Positions 54,542-63,865 of a DNA stretch of 64,000 nucleotides are shown here, in pieces (positions within the stretch are counted from its first letter, which is position 1; each line of letters starts with the position of its first letter). The stretch spans positions 124,001-188,000 of the forward strand of contig JALJCR010000002.1 in NCBI GenBank assembly GCA_022953095.1. The letters are read 5' to 3'. This DNA is from Qipengyuania sp. ABI-127-1 (lineage in GTDB: Bacteria > Pseudomonadota > Alphaproteobacteria > Sphingomonadales > Sphingomonadaceae). The notes beneath the pieces were generated by a model. That model worked only from the letters and a program-made list of their open reading frames with translations, was not told where the DNA came from and did no database searches. The position numbers were made by a program, and so were the translations under genes.

Positions 54542-57500
54542 TCAGAACTTGAAAGTAGCCGTGGCGCGATAGGTCTGCGCGTTGGCGTTCTTGCGTCCGA
54601 TCGTCGTGTCGACGCCGAGGCCGAAGCTTGCCGCTCCGCTGCGGACCTGCGCCGAAAGCCCTGCTTCGGCCCAGTTCTTGTCGGGGCTGGCGATCGGGAA
54701 GATCGCACCTGGACCGGTTCCGTTCGCGAAGTTCGCGGCGAACCAGTACGGGCCGTCCTTATACTCGTGCACGAAGTCGAAATTGGCATCGAGCTGGAAG
54801 CCGCTGCTGACCTTCTGATAGTCCAGACCGATCCGGCCCTGGAGGCTTTCGAAGTCCTCGCGGGTGATCTGCAGGGCGAGCGGCCCACCGGTTTCCGTAA
54901 CGACATCGAACGATTGATCCGCATAGCGCAGCTCGATCCCCGGCGAGATCGTGCCGGCCGCGCTTTCGAAATCGTAGGACAGGCCGAGTGCCGCGGTGAG
55001 GCCGCCATCGCTGCTCTCGCTGGTCAGCGTCTGCGATCCACCCAGGAACGCCACCGTCCGCCGCGTGTCGACATCGAGATCGGTCAGGCTGACCTGGCCG
55101 TCGATGACGAAGCCGTCCACGGTCTTCGCGCTACCGTAGAGCGAGACCGCCAGCATCTTGGATTCGGCTTCCTGGTCGAGCACGACATCTGCGTCGAGAT
55201 CCGAATAGTACAGCGACAGGCCGACCATCGAGCTTTCGTTCGGGAAATACTCGATACCGCCCCCGAAGAAGTAGCCGTCGACGTCGGTATCCGCTGCGGT
55301 GTAGCCGGGCATCGATTCGCCCTCGCCGTTGAGCAGGCCGCCGGCGAGGTAGATGGCGACGTCCTCGCGGATGGCGCCATCACGGACCCTGGTTGGCTCG
55401 CTTGCCTGGCCGAGGCCGAGTGCACCGGCCGTGACCGGCTGGCTGCCACGCGAAACCTGCATCTGCGCCGTCTGGATCGGATTGCCAAGCGTGGCGATGG
55501 TACCGCCCGAGCTCTCCAGCGTCGATTCACGCAGCCGCGAGGCATTGAACGACTGCAGGTTGTTGTACGACTGGGCGGTCAACTGCAGCGCTGCCGATTC
55601 CGCAACCGGAGCCAGGCCGTTGAAGGTCGCCCGGATTGTCGCCGCATCGGCGAAGTCGAGCCCGTAAAGCTCGGCCAGGCCGGCATTGCCGCGGTTCTGG
55701 TCGAACAGACGGGCATAGCCGAGCTGAACCGGATCGGTCCGGTCGATCGCCGTGGTGTAGCTGAGGGCGATGATTTCCATCAGCACTGCGGTATCGGTGT
55801 ACGTGAAATTCTGCCGCAGGATGGCCGATATCTCGTCTTCCTCGAAGGTTCCGGTAACACCGCCAGCGGCAGTCAGGATGGTATATTCCTGACCCAGGCC
55901 ATTGACCTGCTGCGTGATACCCGCGCCCACGGTGACGGCGCCGCCGATCGATGCTCCTCCAGTGATCGCCAGGAGGTCCGAGCTATTGTCGGGACCGATG
56001 TCGATCATCAGGGTGGAGCCCGACGAAAGGATCGCATTCCCATCGATGCCGAGGGTGCCGATGGTTCCCATCGTTCCGGGGGCGATGCCTCCGACGATAT
56101 TGGTAAAGAACGGGGTTTGAACGGTACCCGTGCCACCAAGAATGCCGGCAATCATGAGATAATCGCCGCTCGTGCGCAAAGCGCCGTCGACATTGATCGT
56201 GCCGCCGCCCTGCATAATGTCGATCAGCGAGGTGAGATCACCGTCGGCCTGGATATCGAGACCCGCAGCACCCACCACGGTGAGGCGATCGATTGTCACG
56301 TCGCTCGATAGCGTGGTCGTGCCTGCCGCGCTGAGCGTCACGTCGAAGTAACGTGCATTGACCTGTTCCGCCGCAACGTCGCTGACGACGGGATCGATAT
56401 TGTCAGGGACGAATCCGGTTGCACCGGGCAGACCGTTATCGAGCGTGGGGTCCGGATTGCCTGCATCCGCAAACTCCGGAGGGCCACCGCTCGGGCCGTG
56501 GGGCTGCTCCAGCGGATCGCCGACCGTCGCCGCATCGGCGCTATCCGTGTGCGCCGTGAGGACTGCCTCGCCGCGATTGTTGGACACGCTTCCGCCAAGG
56601 ACAGCTTCACCGCGATTGTTGGTAACGGCGGCAGTCGACGCAGGTTCGCCATCGACGGTTGTTTCGCCCGTCCCAACATTCTCACAGCGATCGGTCGGGG
56701 CAGTCGTGTCGATTCCCGCCGGATCGTTGAAGAACGGAGACTGTATACAAACTTCGCCGAAGTCCGGCTCAGTACCATTCAGACCGGCGCCGGGTGACGT
56801 CGGCAAGCCGTTTACGACTTCACCGGCCTGGTTGATAACCCGATAGATCGGATCGAGATCGGTCTGCCAGTGAGTTCCATCTTCCCACGCGCCGTCGCCT
56901 GCCTTCGCGCTGACATAGCGGTAGGGATTTGTCGCTACGATATAATCCCAGTAGAGGAACAGAGGCTGGTAGAACGCCGTCGACCCATAGGCGGAGCGGC
57001 CGAAAAAGTTCGCGCCACCGGACAGAACGCCGATCTGCAGGTTCTCGGTCGACAGGTCGTTATTGGCAGCATCCAGGATGAGAGGACCGCCCGAATCGCC
57101 GCCAGCGGTCGTTCCTTCACGCTCCAAGGGATCGTCGCGATATATATTGAAGTCGCGGATATCAGGCGCAGTCGTATCATCGCCATCCGTACGAGCCGGG
57201 TCATCGAAATCGAGCTGATAGAGGTTCTGGGGCACGGACTCAGGGTCTGATCCGAACAAAGCTTCGTCGCTGTCGTCAAGCGAGAAGAGGCCACCCAGCA
57301 TATTCTCAGCCGAGCGGCGGCGGAAGTCGATTGCCTGGCTGTCGCCCGTCGTGCCGCTCCCGGTACGGCCGTAGCCGGTGATATTCACATGATAACCGGT
57401 GCCGTTGACCGGATCGATCTCATCGGGCGATGGCAAAGGGGAGAAAAGCAGAGCCCAAGTAGGGATGGTCGATGTCAGCGAATCGGTTGTCGGGTCGAAC

Positions 57501-58000
57501 TGCGTTCCGACCGGCGTATCCAGCGTAGCGAGAGCAATATCGGCTTCGATAAAGCCCAATGCCTGGGGGTTTTGAAGCGATCGCGGATCGTAGCGGATTT
57601 GATTGATATTGTAGACCAGCAGATCCGTATTGGTTTGGCCAGTGCCGAACCAATTCGCGATGCCCGGGAATGCATCGACAGTGAACGTCACCGATGCACG
57701 GACATTCTCGCCATCATAGTCGCTCGATGCACGATCGTTGACGCAGTGCGCTGCGAATAGGACGGTGCGCGGGTTGATAAGCGTACCGGTGCAAATGCCG
57801 ACGCTGCCCTGTCCGACCTCATTGGTAATGACAATGCCAACGCCATTCACGTTGCCTTCTTCATCGACGGCTTCGTCTGGCGTGTAGTTATCGTTCGGCA
57901 CGATGGCGTGAGCAGGCGTGCTCATTGCGACTGTCGATAGAGCGATGGTGGCGGCGCCCGCCAGCAGACGACCGCCCGTACGGTTAAAACTCGATTTCAT
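54542..58000 (-). CDS. Autotransporter with trypsin-like serine protease passenger
   Basis: 1152 residues from the ATG at 58000, preceded by GGAGGGG. A signal peptide ending in STPAHA leads to an S1-family protease domain with H85 in LFAAHCVND, D154 in EADIALATL and S303 in TTAGGDSGGPLIL. The middle part (about 450-880) has a linker with a duplicated NNRGEAVL (461-468 and 474-481), and repeated Gly- and Thr-rich beta-helix segments (VNVDG-like, GTMGTIGTLGIDGNA). The C-terminal barrel (about 880-1152) ends in YRATATFKF and matches autotransporter translocator domains. The passenger should reach the cell surface. Protease substrates are unknown. TamAB encoded 2 kb away could help assembly; that is inference. 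Confidence 0.9.
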   Translation of the reverse strand: MKSSFNRTGGRLLAGAATIALSTVAMSTPAHAIVPNDNYTPDEAVDEEGNVNGVGIVITNEVGQGSVGICTGTLINPRTVLFAAHCVNDRASSDYDGENVRASVTFTVDAFPGIANWFGTGQTNTDLLVYNINQIRYDPRSLQNPQALGFIEADIALATLDTPVGTQFDPTTDSLTSTIPTWALLFSPLPSPDEIDPVNGTGYHVNITGYGRTGSGTTGDSQAIDFRRRSAENMLGGLFSLDDSDEALFGSDPESVPQNLYQLDFDDPARTDGDDTTAPDIRDFNIYRDDPLEREGTTAGGDSGGPLILDAANNDLSTENLQIGVLSGGANFFGRSAYGSTAFYQPLFLYWDYIVATNPYRYVSAKAGDGAWEDGTHWQTDLDPIYRVINQAGEVVNGLPTSPGAGLNGTEPDFGEVCIQSPFFNDPAGIDTTAPTDRCENVGTGETTVDGEPASTAAVTNNRGEAVLGGSVSNNRGEAVLTAHTDSADAATVGDPLEQPHGPSGGPPEFADAGNPDPTLDNGLPGATGFVPDNIDPVVSDVAAEQVNARYFDVTLSAAGTTTLSSDVTIDRLTVVGAAGLDIQADGDLTSLIDIMQGGGTINVDGALRTSGDYLMIAGILGGTGTVQTPFFTNIVGGIAPGTMGTIGTLGIDGNAILSSGSTLMIDIGPDNSSDLLAITGGASIGGAVTVGAGITQQVNGLGQEYTILTAAGGVTGTFEEDEISAILRQNFTYTDTAVLMEIIALSYTTAIDRTDPVQLGYARLFDQNRGNAGLAELYGLDFADAATIRATFNGLAPVAESAALQLTAQSYNNLQSFNASRLRESTLESSGGTIATLGNPIQTAQMQVSRGSQPVTAGALGLGQASEPTRVRDGAIREDVAIYLAGGLLNGEGESMPGYTAADTDVDGYFFGGGIEYFPNESSMVGLSLYYSDLDADVVLDQEAESKMLAVSLYGSAKTVDGFVIDGQVSLTDLDVDTRRTVAFLGGSQTLTSESSDGGLTAALGLSYDFESAAGTISPGIELRYADQSFDVVTETGGPLALQITREDFESLQGRIGLDYQKVSSGFQLDANFDFVHEYKDGPYWFAANFANGTGPGAIFPIASPDKNWAEAGLSAQVRSGAASFGLGVDTTIGRKNANAQTYRATATFKF

Positions 58001-58168
58001 TACGAAAGCCCCTCCAGGAATGGTTCGCAAGCGCGGCCCTGAACCGCGCATGGGAATAGTCTAGGCCCGGGATAGGCGAAAATGGAAGGGCTATAGGTGG
58101 AGGAAGGACCCCTTTTTACGGGGTTATGTTGCAGTGAGGACGCACTTTTTCATGGATTTCCAAAGAAT

Positions 58169-58196
58169 AAGGCGGCCGGATCGCTCCGGCCGCCTT
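58169..58196 (-). terminator. Terminator of glnA
   Basis: On the minus strand AAGGCGGCCGGA pairs exactly with TCCGGCCGCCTT around GCGA. ATTCTTT follows. It begins about 35 bases after the glnA stop codon and precedes the autotransporter gene. Confidence 0.75.
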
Positions 58197-58231
58197 CTCG
58201 ATATCTAATCTGCCGGATTGGCGGAGATGGA

Positions 58232-59641
58232 TCAGGCGCTGTAATACATGTCGAACTCGGCCGGGCAGGGCGTGGTTTCGACACGCAGGACCTCTTCCCA
58301 TTTGAGTTCGCAATAGGCATCGATCTGATCCTTGGTGAAGACGTCACCCTTGAGCAGGAAGTCGTGGTCCGCCTCGAGGCTTTCGAGCGCTTCGCGCAAG
58401 CTGCCGCAGACGGTCGGAACGTCGGCGAGCTCTGCCGGGGGCAGGTCGTAGAGGTTCTTGTCCATCGCTTCGCCGGGGTGGATCTTGTTGGTGATCCCGT
58501 CGAGGCCCGCCATCAGCAACGCGGCATAGGCGAGATAGGGGTTGGCCATCGCGTCGGGGAAGCGGAATTCGACGCGCTTGGCCTTGTCGCCCGCACCGTA
58601 AGGGATGCGGCACGAAGCCGAACGGTTGCGCGCCGAATAGGCGAGCAGCACGGGCGCCTCGAAGCCCGGAACCAGGCGTTTATAGCTGTTGGTCGTCGGG
58701 TTGGTGAAGGCGTTCAGCGCCTTGGCGTGCTTGATGACACCGCCGATATAGTAGAGGCAGTTTTCGCTCAGGCCGCCATACTGATTGCCGGCGAAGGTGG
58801 GCTTGCCGCCGTCCCAGATCGACATATGAGTGTGCATGCCCGAGCCGTTATCGTCCTTGATCGGCTTCGGCATGAAAGTCGCGGTCTTGCCATAAATATG
58901 CGCGACCTGGTGCACGACATATTTGTATATCTGCATGTTGTCGGCGGTTTCGACCAGCGTGCCGAAGGTCACGCCCAGTTCGTGCTGCGCGGCCGCCACT
59001 TCGTGGTGGTGCTTGTCGCAGGGCAGGCCCATTTCGATCATGGTCGACACCATTTCGCCGCGTATGTCGACCGCGCTGTCCACGGGCGCCACCGGGAAAT
59101 AGCCGCCCTTGGCGCGCGGACGGTGGGCGAGGTTGCCGCTTTCGTATTCCTTGCCCGAATTGGTCGGCAGCTCGATATCGTCGATCGCGTAGCCCGAACC
59201 GGCATAGCCGTCTTCGAAGCGGACATCGTCGAACATGAAAAATTCGGCTTCCGGACCGACATAGACCGTATCGCCGACACCCGTCGACTTGAGATAGGCT
59301 TCGGCGCGCTTCGCGGTCGAGCGCGGGTCGCGGGCATACCATTCGCCGGTGGAGGGTTCGACGATGTCGCAGAAGACGATCAGCATCGGTTCGGCGCTGA
59401 AGGGATCGACATAGACGCGGTCGAGATCCGGCTTCAGGATCATGTCGCTTTCATTGATAACCTTCCAGCCGGCGATGGAGGAACCGTCAAACATCAGGCC
59501 GTCCTCGAGTTCGTCTTCGCCGAGTACGCTCGCGACCATGGTCAGGTGCTGCCACTTACCCTTGGGGTCGGTAAAGCGCAGATCGACCCACTCGATGCCT
59601 TCGTCCTTGATCCGTTTCAGGACGTCGCTTGCACTTGCCAT
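58232..59641 (-). CDS. glnA: Glutamine synthetase type I
   Basis: 469 residues, the size of bacterial GSI. Motifs: [28 protein letters not shown] and [18 protein letters not shown] (ATP- and glutamate-binding region), and NLYDLPPAE, in which Y398 is the adenylylation site. The enzyme makes glutamine from glutamate and ammonia in the cytosol, as a dodecamer. Y398 indicates control by the GlnE/PII cascade, which fits glnB 55 bases upstream in the same operon. Confidence 0.98.
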   Translation of the reverse strand: MASASDVLKRIKDEGIEWVDLRFTDPKGKWQHLTMVASVLGEDELEDGLMFDGSSIAGWKVINESDMILKPDLDRVYVDPFSAEPMLIVFCDIVEPSTGEWYARDPRSTAKRAEAYLKSTGVGDTVYVGPEAEFFMFDDVRFEDGYAGSGYAIDDIELPTNSGKEYESGNLAHRPRAKGGYFPVAPVDSAVDIRGEMVSTMIEMGLPCDKHHHEVAAAQHELGVTFGTLVETADNMQIYKYVVHQVAHIYGKTATFMPKPIKDDNGSGMHTHMSIWDGGKPTFAGNQYGGLSENCLYYIGGVIKHAKALNAFTNPTTNSYKRLVPGFEAPVLLAYSARNRSASCRIPYGAGDKAKRVEFRFPDAMANPYLAYAALLMAGLDGITNKIHPGEAMDKNLYDLPPAELADVPTVCGSLREALESLEADHDFLLKGDVFTKDQIDAYCELKWEEVLRVETTPCPAEFDMYYSA

Positions 59642-59696
59642 TGGTATTGCCTCCGTTTGAACTGGAATTGCGGTTGCGGGTTATCCCCGCGAAAAC

Positions 59697-60056
<360 letters not shown>

Positions 60057-60103
60057 TTAGGTACCCGTATCGCACGTGACTTACGCATCGCGCTCGCCCG
60101 TGT

Positions 60104-60119
60104 TCCAAGAACCGTGCCA
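60104..60119 (-). promoter_or_regulatory. Candidate sigma-54 promoter of glnB-glnA
   Basis: On the minus strand TGGCACG-GTTC-TTGGA matches the sigma-54 pattern TGGCACG-N4-TTGCW at every position but one (TTGG in place of TTGC at the -12 element). It lies 69 bases upstream of glnB. GGGCA-ATGG-TGCCC at 60163-60176 further upstream is a weak candidate for an activator site. Control of glnB-glnA by NtrC and sigma-54 is well known in other proteobacteria. Confidence 0.5.
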
Positions 60120-60203
60120 AACGCGCAACGGGCGGATTTGCGTGGATCGGATAGGAGTGGATGGGCAATGGTGCCCGAAGAGCGGACAGGCGGTGCCTGT
60201 TTT

Positions 60204-61142
60204 TTAGGCACTCGGCAGCCGCAGGCCCGCCGTTTCCGGCAAACCGCACATCAAATTGAGATTTTGCACCGCCGCCCCGCTGGCGCCCTTGCCAAGATTG
60301 TCGAGCCGCGCGACGAGGCGCGCGTTCCAGCCGCCCGCATTGCCGAACACGAACAGTTCGAGGCCATCCGAGGGTGCGGCGTCTTTCTCGAGCAGGAGTT
60401 CGCCGACCGGAACCTTGCCATGCACCGTCACTACCGGCGAGCCTTCGTAGAAGCTGGCAAGCGTATCGCGCAGGCTGTCGGCATGCGGATCACCTTCCAT
60501 GGCGCCAAGGTGTAGTGGCACTTCCACGATCATGCCGCGGAATGCCGAAACGACTGAGGGCGCGAACAGGACGGGATGGTCAAGCCCGGCATGCGCCTTC
60601 ATTTCGGGCAGGTGCTTGTGGGCCAGATCGTAGCCATAGGCGCGAAAAGCGGGCGCTCCATCGGCTTCGAAACGCTCGATCAGGGCTTTGCCGCCGCCCG
60701 AATAGCCGCTCACGGCATTGACGGTATAGGGCCAGTCGGCGGGAAGAAGACCTTCGCGGACCAGCGGCGCGACGAGAGCCAGGAAACCGGTCGGATAACA
60801 TCCGGGATTGCTTACCCGGCGGGCGTCGGCGACCCGCTCCCGCCCGACCAGTTCGGGGAAACCGTAGCACCAGCCTTCGGCGGTGCGGTGGGCGCTCGAT
60901 GCGTCGATCACCCGCGTGCCATTTGCCGGATCGATCAATTCCACGGCCTCGCGCGCGGCATTATCGGGCAGACACAGAATGGCGATATCGGCTTCGTTCA
61001 ACGCTTCGCGCCGCGCGCCGGTATCCTTGCGCTGCGCATCGTCGAGTCGGAGCAGCGTAAATTCGCTGCGGCCCCCGAGCCGTTCGGCGATTTCCAGGCC
61101 GGTCGTGCCCGCCGCCCCGTCGATGAAGATCTTATGCGTCAC
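60204..61142 (-). CDS. argC: N-acetyl-gamma-glutamyl-phosphate reductase, short class
   Basis: 312 residues from a GTG at 61142 that overlaps the preceding gene by 11 bases; this start gives the family N-terminus THKIFIDGAAGTTGLEI. An ATG at 61172 is the alternative. C115 in VSNPGCYPTG is the catalytic cysteine. The length identifies the short ArgC form (TIGR01851 type), common in alphaproteobacteria. It reduces N-acetylglutamyl phosphate in arginine synthesis, using NADPH. The final codon lies at a small inverted repeat. Confidence 0.93.
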   Translation of the reverse strand: MTHKIFIDGAAGTTGLEIAERLGGRSEFTLLRLDDAQRKDTGARREALNEADIAILCLPDNAAREAVELIDPANGTRVIDASSAHRTAEGWCYGFPELVGRERVADARRVSNPGCYPTGFLALVAPLVREGLLPADWPYTVNAVSGYSGGGKALIERFEADGAPAFRAYGYDLAHKHLPEMKAHAGLDHPVLFAPSVVSAFRGMIVEVPLHLGAMEGDPHADSLRDTLASFYEGSPVVTVHGKVPVGELLLEKDAAPSDGLELFVFGNAGGWNARLVARLDNLGKGASGAAVQNLNLMCGLPETAGLRLPSA

Positions 61143-61485
61143 TGGCAGGGGCCAGCGCGCCAAGCCGGACATACCCGCTCGGGCCTTTGGGGCCGCAGGC
61201 GATCCATGCCCAGTCACCAGCGCAATCCAGCAATTCGATTTCCGCGCCCGCCTCGACCGTGGCGCCGGTATCGGCGTCATCGCGCATGGCGAGCTTCAGT
61301 GCGACAGGCTGTGGGCCGATTTGCCGCATATGCGGAATGACATAGTGGGCGGCGAGAAAGCTCTCGGCCAGGGCGATATGTGCCAGATCCCCACGCAAGG
61401 GCAGCGTTCCCGGGGCGGGCCTTTCGACCCGGCCTTTCAATCCGACAGTCTTTTCGGGAAGAGAATAGCTGGCTGGAACAGTCAC
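61132..61485 (-). CDS. SH3-like protein resembling the N-terminus of C40 (NlpC/P60) peptidases
   Basis: 117 residues from a GTG at 61485; TTG at 61548 (138 residues) is the alternative. The first part (APGTLPLRGDLAHIALAESFL) and the SH3 fold (GATVEAGAEIELLDCAGDWAWIACGP then GPSGYVRLGAL) look like the front end of sphingomonad C40-family peptidases. Those have a catalytic NlpC/P60 domain after the SH3 part and are often next to an M17 aminopeptidase gene, as here. The catalytic domain is absent: the frame stops at 61132, and argC begins inside its end. It may be a truncated remnant or a stand-alone binding protein. Confidence 0.6.
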   Translation of the reverse strand: MTVPASYSLPEKTVGLKGRVERPAPGTLPLRGDLAHIALAESFLAAHYVIPHMRQIGPQPVALKLAMRDDADTGATVEAGAEIELLDCAGDWAWIACGPKGPSGYVRLGALAPASDA

Positions 61486-61559
61486 GCTGTGTGAAGAATC
61501 CGGTTGTGAACGTTGCGGGCGCTTAGCCTTGCTGCGCTGTTCAGGCAAGGCAACGCCGT

Positions 61560-62960
61560 TCAGCCTCCCCCGAAACGATCGCGCAGCATATGCCAGGCGG
61601 CACGCAGTCCATAGGCATCCCCGCCCTTGGGGCGACCGGGCCTGGCGACCGGGCGCCAGGCGAAGGTATCGAAATGTGCCCAGTCGATCCCTTCGCCCAC
61701 GAATTTGTCGAGGAACAGACCTGCCACGCTGGCTCCGGCAAACGAATTCCCGTGCGCATTTTGGATATCGGCAATGTCGGAATTCAGCCATTCACGATAG
61801 GCATCGGGCAGGGGCAGGCGCCAGGGTTCGTCGTCATGCGCCTTTCCGGCCCTGATAAGCGCCGCGGCGGTAGAATCTTCGCGAGTCATGAGCGCGGGAT
61901 AGTCCGGGCCGAGCGCTACGCGCGCCGCCCCGGTCAGCGTAGCGAAATCGATGATGAGTTCGGGTTTTTCCTCGCTTGCACGTTGCAGCGCATCGCCCAG
62001 AATCAACCGGCCTTCGGCATCGGTATTGCCGATCTCCACGGTCAGCCCCTTACGGGATCTGAGCACATCGCCAGGGCGGAAACTGTTCGCGCTGATTGCG
62101 TTTTCGACTGCCGGAACCAGCAGGTGCAACCGCACGGGCAGCCCCGCATCCATGACCAGCCCGGCCAGCGCGATCGCATGGGCCGCACCGCCCATATCCT
62201 TTTTCATCAGCAACATGCCGGAGGAGCTTTTGACGTCCAGCCCGCCGCTGTCGAAGCACACGCCCTTGCCCACGATCGCGAGAACCGGATCGCCTTCCTT
62301 GCCCCAGGTCAGGTGCATGATACGCGGTGCGTGATGGCGTGCGGCGGCGCGGCCCACGGCGTGGACCATAGGGTATTCCTGCTCCAGGGCATCGCCCTTG
62401 GTCACAGTCAGGCTGGCCGAATTCTGTTTTGCCAGCTTTTCGCATTGCTCCTCCAGCGCAGCAGGCCCCAGGTCCTCGGCAGGCGTGTTCACAAGATCGC
62501 GCACGAGGCACACGGCCCGCGCTTCCGCCAGCGCGTTGTCGATAGCGCTCACCTCCTTGGTCAGCAGGACACGCGGCCCGACCGGTCGTTCGGGTTTCTT
62601 ATACCGGTCGAAAACATATTGGGCGGTCTGCCAGCCATGAAGCGCCGGTCCGGGTTCGCCATCGGCGCGGCGATAGATCCCCTCGGGCAGACTTTCGGCC
62701 AGCTTTGCCATGCACCAGCTCGAAAGGTCCTGTGGATTGGCCACGCCGCCCACCGCGAACCAGCCATCTTCCCCATTGTCCTTCGCCGGAACGATGCCGA
62801 CCTGATATCCGCTACCGTCGAATCTCTGCGCCTCCAAAGCCGCGCGCTGACCGGCAGAGAGCTGCTTGATCCACTCGGGGAAGCCCTCGCGGTTGACGAG
62901 GTGGATCGAAATCGCCTCCTGGCCCCGGTCGGGCTGGATAAGCGGTTGGTTGTCGGCCAT
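61560..62960 (-). CDS. Cytosolic M17-family leucyl aminopeptidase
   Basis: 466 residues without a signal peptide. Active-site residues: K232 and D237 in VGKGVCFDSGG, D255 in MKKDMGG, and NTDAEGRL at 312-319 with D314 and E316. This is the standard M17 signature, unlike the exported paralogue at 266, which has S in the first position. It should process peptides in the cytosol. The SH3 gene starts about 75 bases downstream in the same direction, and argC after it, so the three are probably one operon. Confidence 0.95.
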   Translation of the reverse strand: MADNQPLIQPDRGQEAISIHLVNREGFPEWIKQLSAGQRAALEAQRFDGSGYQVGIVPAKDNGEDGWFAVGGVANPQDLSSWCMAKLAESLPEGIYRRADGEPGPALHGWQTAQYVFDRYKKPERPVGPRVLLTKEVSAIDNALAEARAVCLVRDLVNTPAEDLGPAALEEQCEKLAKQNSASLTVTKGDALEQEYPMVHAVGRAAARHHAPRIMHLTWGKEGDPVLAIVGKGVCFDSGGLDVKSSSGMLLMKKDMGGAAHAIALAGLVMDAGLPVRLHLLVPAVENAISANSFRPGDVLRSRKGLTVEIGNTDAEGRLILGDALQRASEEKPELIIDFATLTGAARVALGPDYPALMTREDSTAAALIRAGKAHDDEPWRLPLPDAYREWLNSDIADIQNAHGNSFAGASVAGLFLDKFVGEGIDWAHFDTFAWRPVARPGRPKGGDAYGLRAAWHMLRDRFGGG

Positions 62961-63006
62961 ATTCGGACGTGTCCCTGTAATAATCGTATTCGTAAAGGAA
63001 ACCGCG

Positions 63007-63825
63007 ATGCGTGCGCCCCTGTTCCTGATTTCGCTCGCCCTGTCGAGTGCGGCCTGCTCCGATCGTGCGGAGTATGCGGAGACGGCAGAAGGCGCGGATC
63101 CCCAGAGCAGCGACGCTCAGGCTCTTGCATCCGCAGGCGCGATAGCGACGGCCGAGGCGCGATCCATCGCGGAGGAGACGGAGCGATACGATTTCGCCTA
63201 TTCCTGGCCCGCCGAGGCAGCCGCCGAACCGAAGCTCTCGGCCTATCTGCAAACGAAGGCCGACGGTGTGCTCGAAGAATTGAAGAAAGATTCCGATGAA
63301 GACTGGGACGCGGCGCAAGGACAGGAATGGACGCCGCGCCAGCACAGCACCTCGGTAGAATGGAAAGTCGTTGCCGACATTCCCGGCTATCTCAGCCTGT
63401 CGCGCCACCTAGCAACCTATTCCGGCGGAGCGCACGGCATGTATGGTGTACAGGCGCTGGTCTGGGACCGCGAGGCGGAAAAGGCAATGAAGGGGATCGA
63501 ACTGTTCACTTCGCCCGTCGCGCTCGAGCAGGGCATCGGCCAGCGCTTGTGCGATACCTTGAACAAAGCACGCGAAAAACGCCGCGGCATGGAAGTCGAG
63601 GAGGGCAGCGACGACATATTCGACAAATGCCCCGGGCTCGACGAAGCCAGCATTTTGATCGGATCTTCCAATGGCAGGACGTTCGATCGCATTTCGGTTT
63701 ATTTCGGACCCTATGTCGCGGGCGCCTATGCCGAGGGCGATTACGAACTGGACTTCGATGTGACAGCCAGTGTGATCGACGCGGTGAAGCCGGAATATGC
63801 GGATGCCTTCAGCGTCCGCGGTTAG
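63007..63825 (+). CDS. Lipoprotein with DUF3298-like domain
   Basis: 272 residues from the ATG at 63007. The lipoprotein signal MRAPLFLISLALSSAACS ends in an SAAC lipobox. The mature protein has TERYDFAYSWPAEAAAEPKLSAYL in parts, and SLSRHLATYSGGAHGMYGVQALVWD, a pattern seen in DUF3298/RsiV-type periplasmic domains, then FGPYVAGAYAEGDYELDFDV near the end. RsiV-like domains bind lysozyme in some bacteria. Here that is only a resemblance. The gene diverges from the aminopeptidase at 62960, and map starts 40 bases downstream. Confidence 0.78.
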   Translation: MRAPLFLISLALSSAACSDRAEYAETAEGADPQSSDAQALASAGAIATAEARSIAEETERYDFAYSWPAEAAAEPKLSAYLQTKADGVLEELKKDSDEDWDAAQGQEWTPRQHSTSVEWKVVADIPGYLSLSRHLATYSGGAHGMYGVQALVWDREAEKAMKGIELFTSPVALEQGIGQRLCDTLNKAREKRRGMEVEEGSDDIFDKCPGLDEASILIGSSNGRTFDRISVYFGPYVAGAYAEGDYELDFDVTASVIDAVKPEYADAFSVRG

Positions 63826-63865
63826 GCATCTCGCAATCGGCGGATAAAGCGCCTATGTGGGCGGG

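Noticed and set aside
60186-60205. Terminator of argC
   Set aside because: ACAGGC-GGT-GCCTGT followed by T-run is oriented for plus-strand transcripts, but argC is read from the minus strand, and no plus-strand gene ends here.
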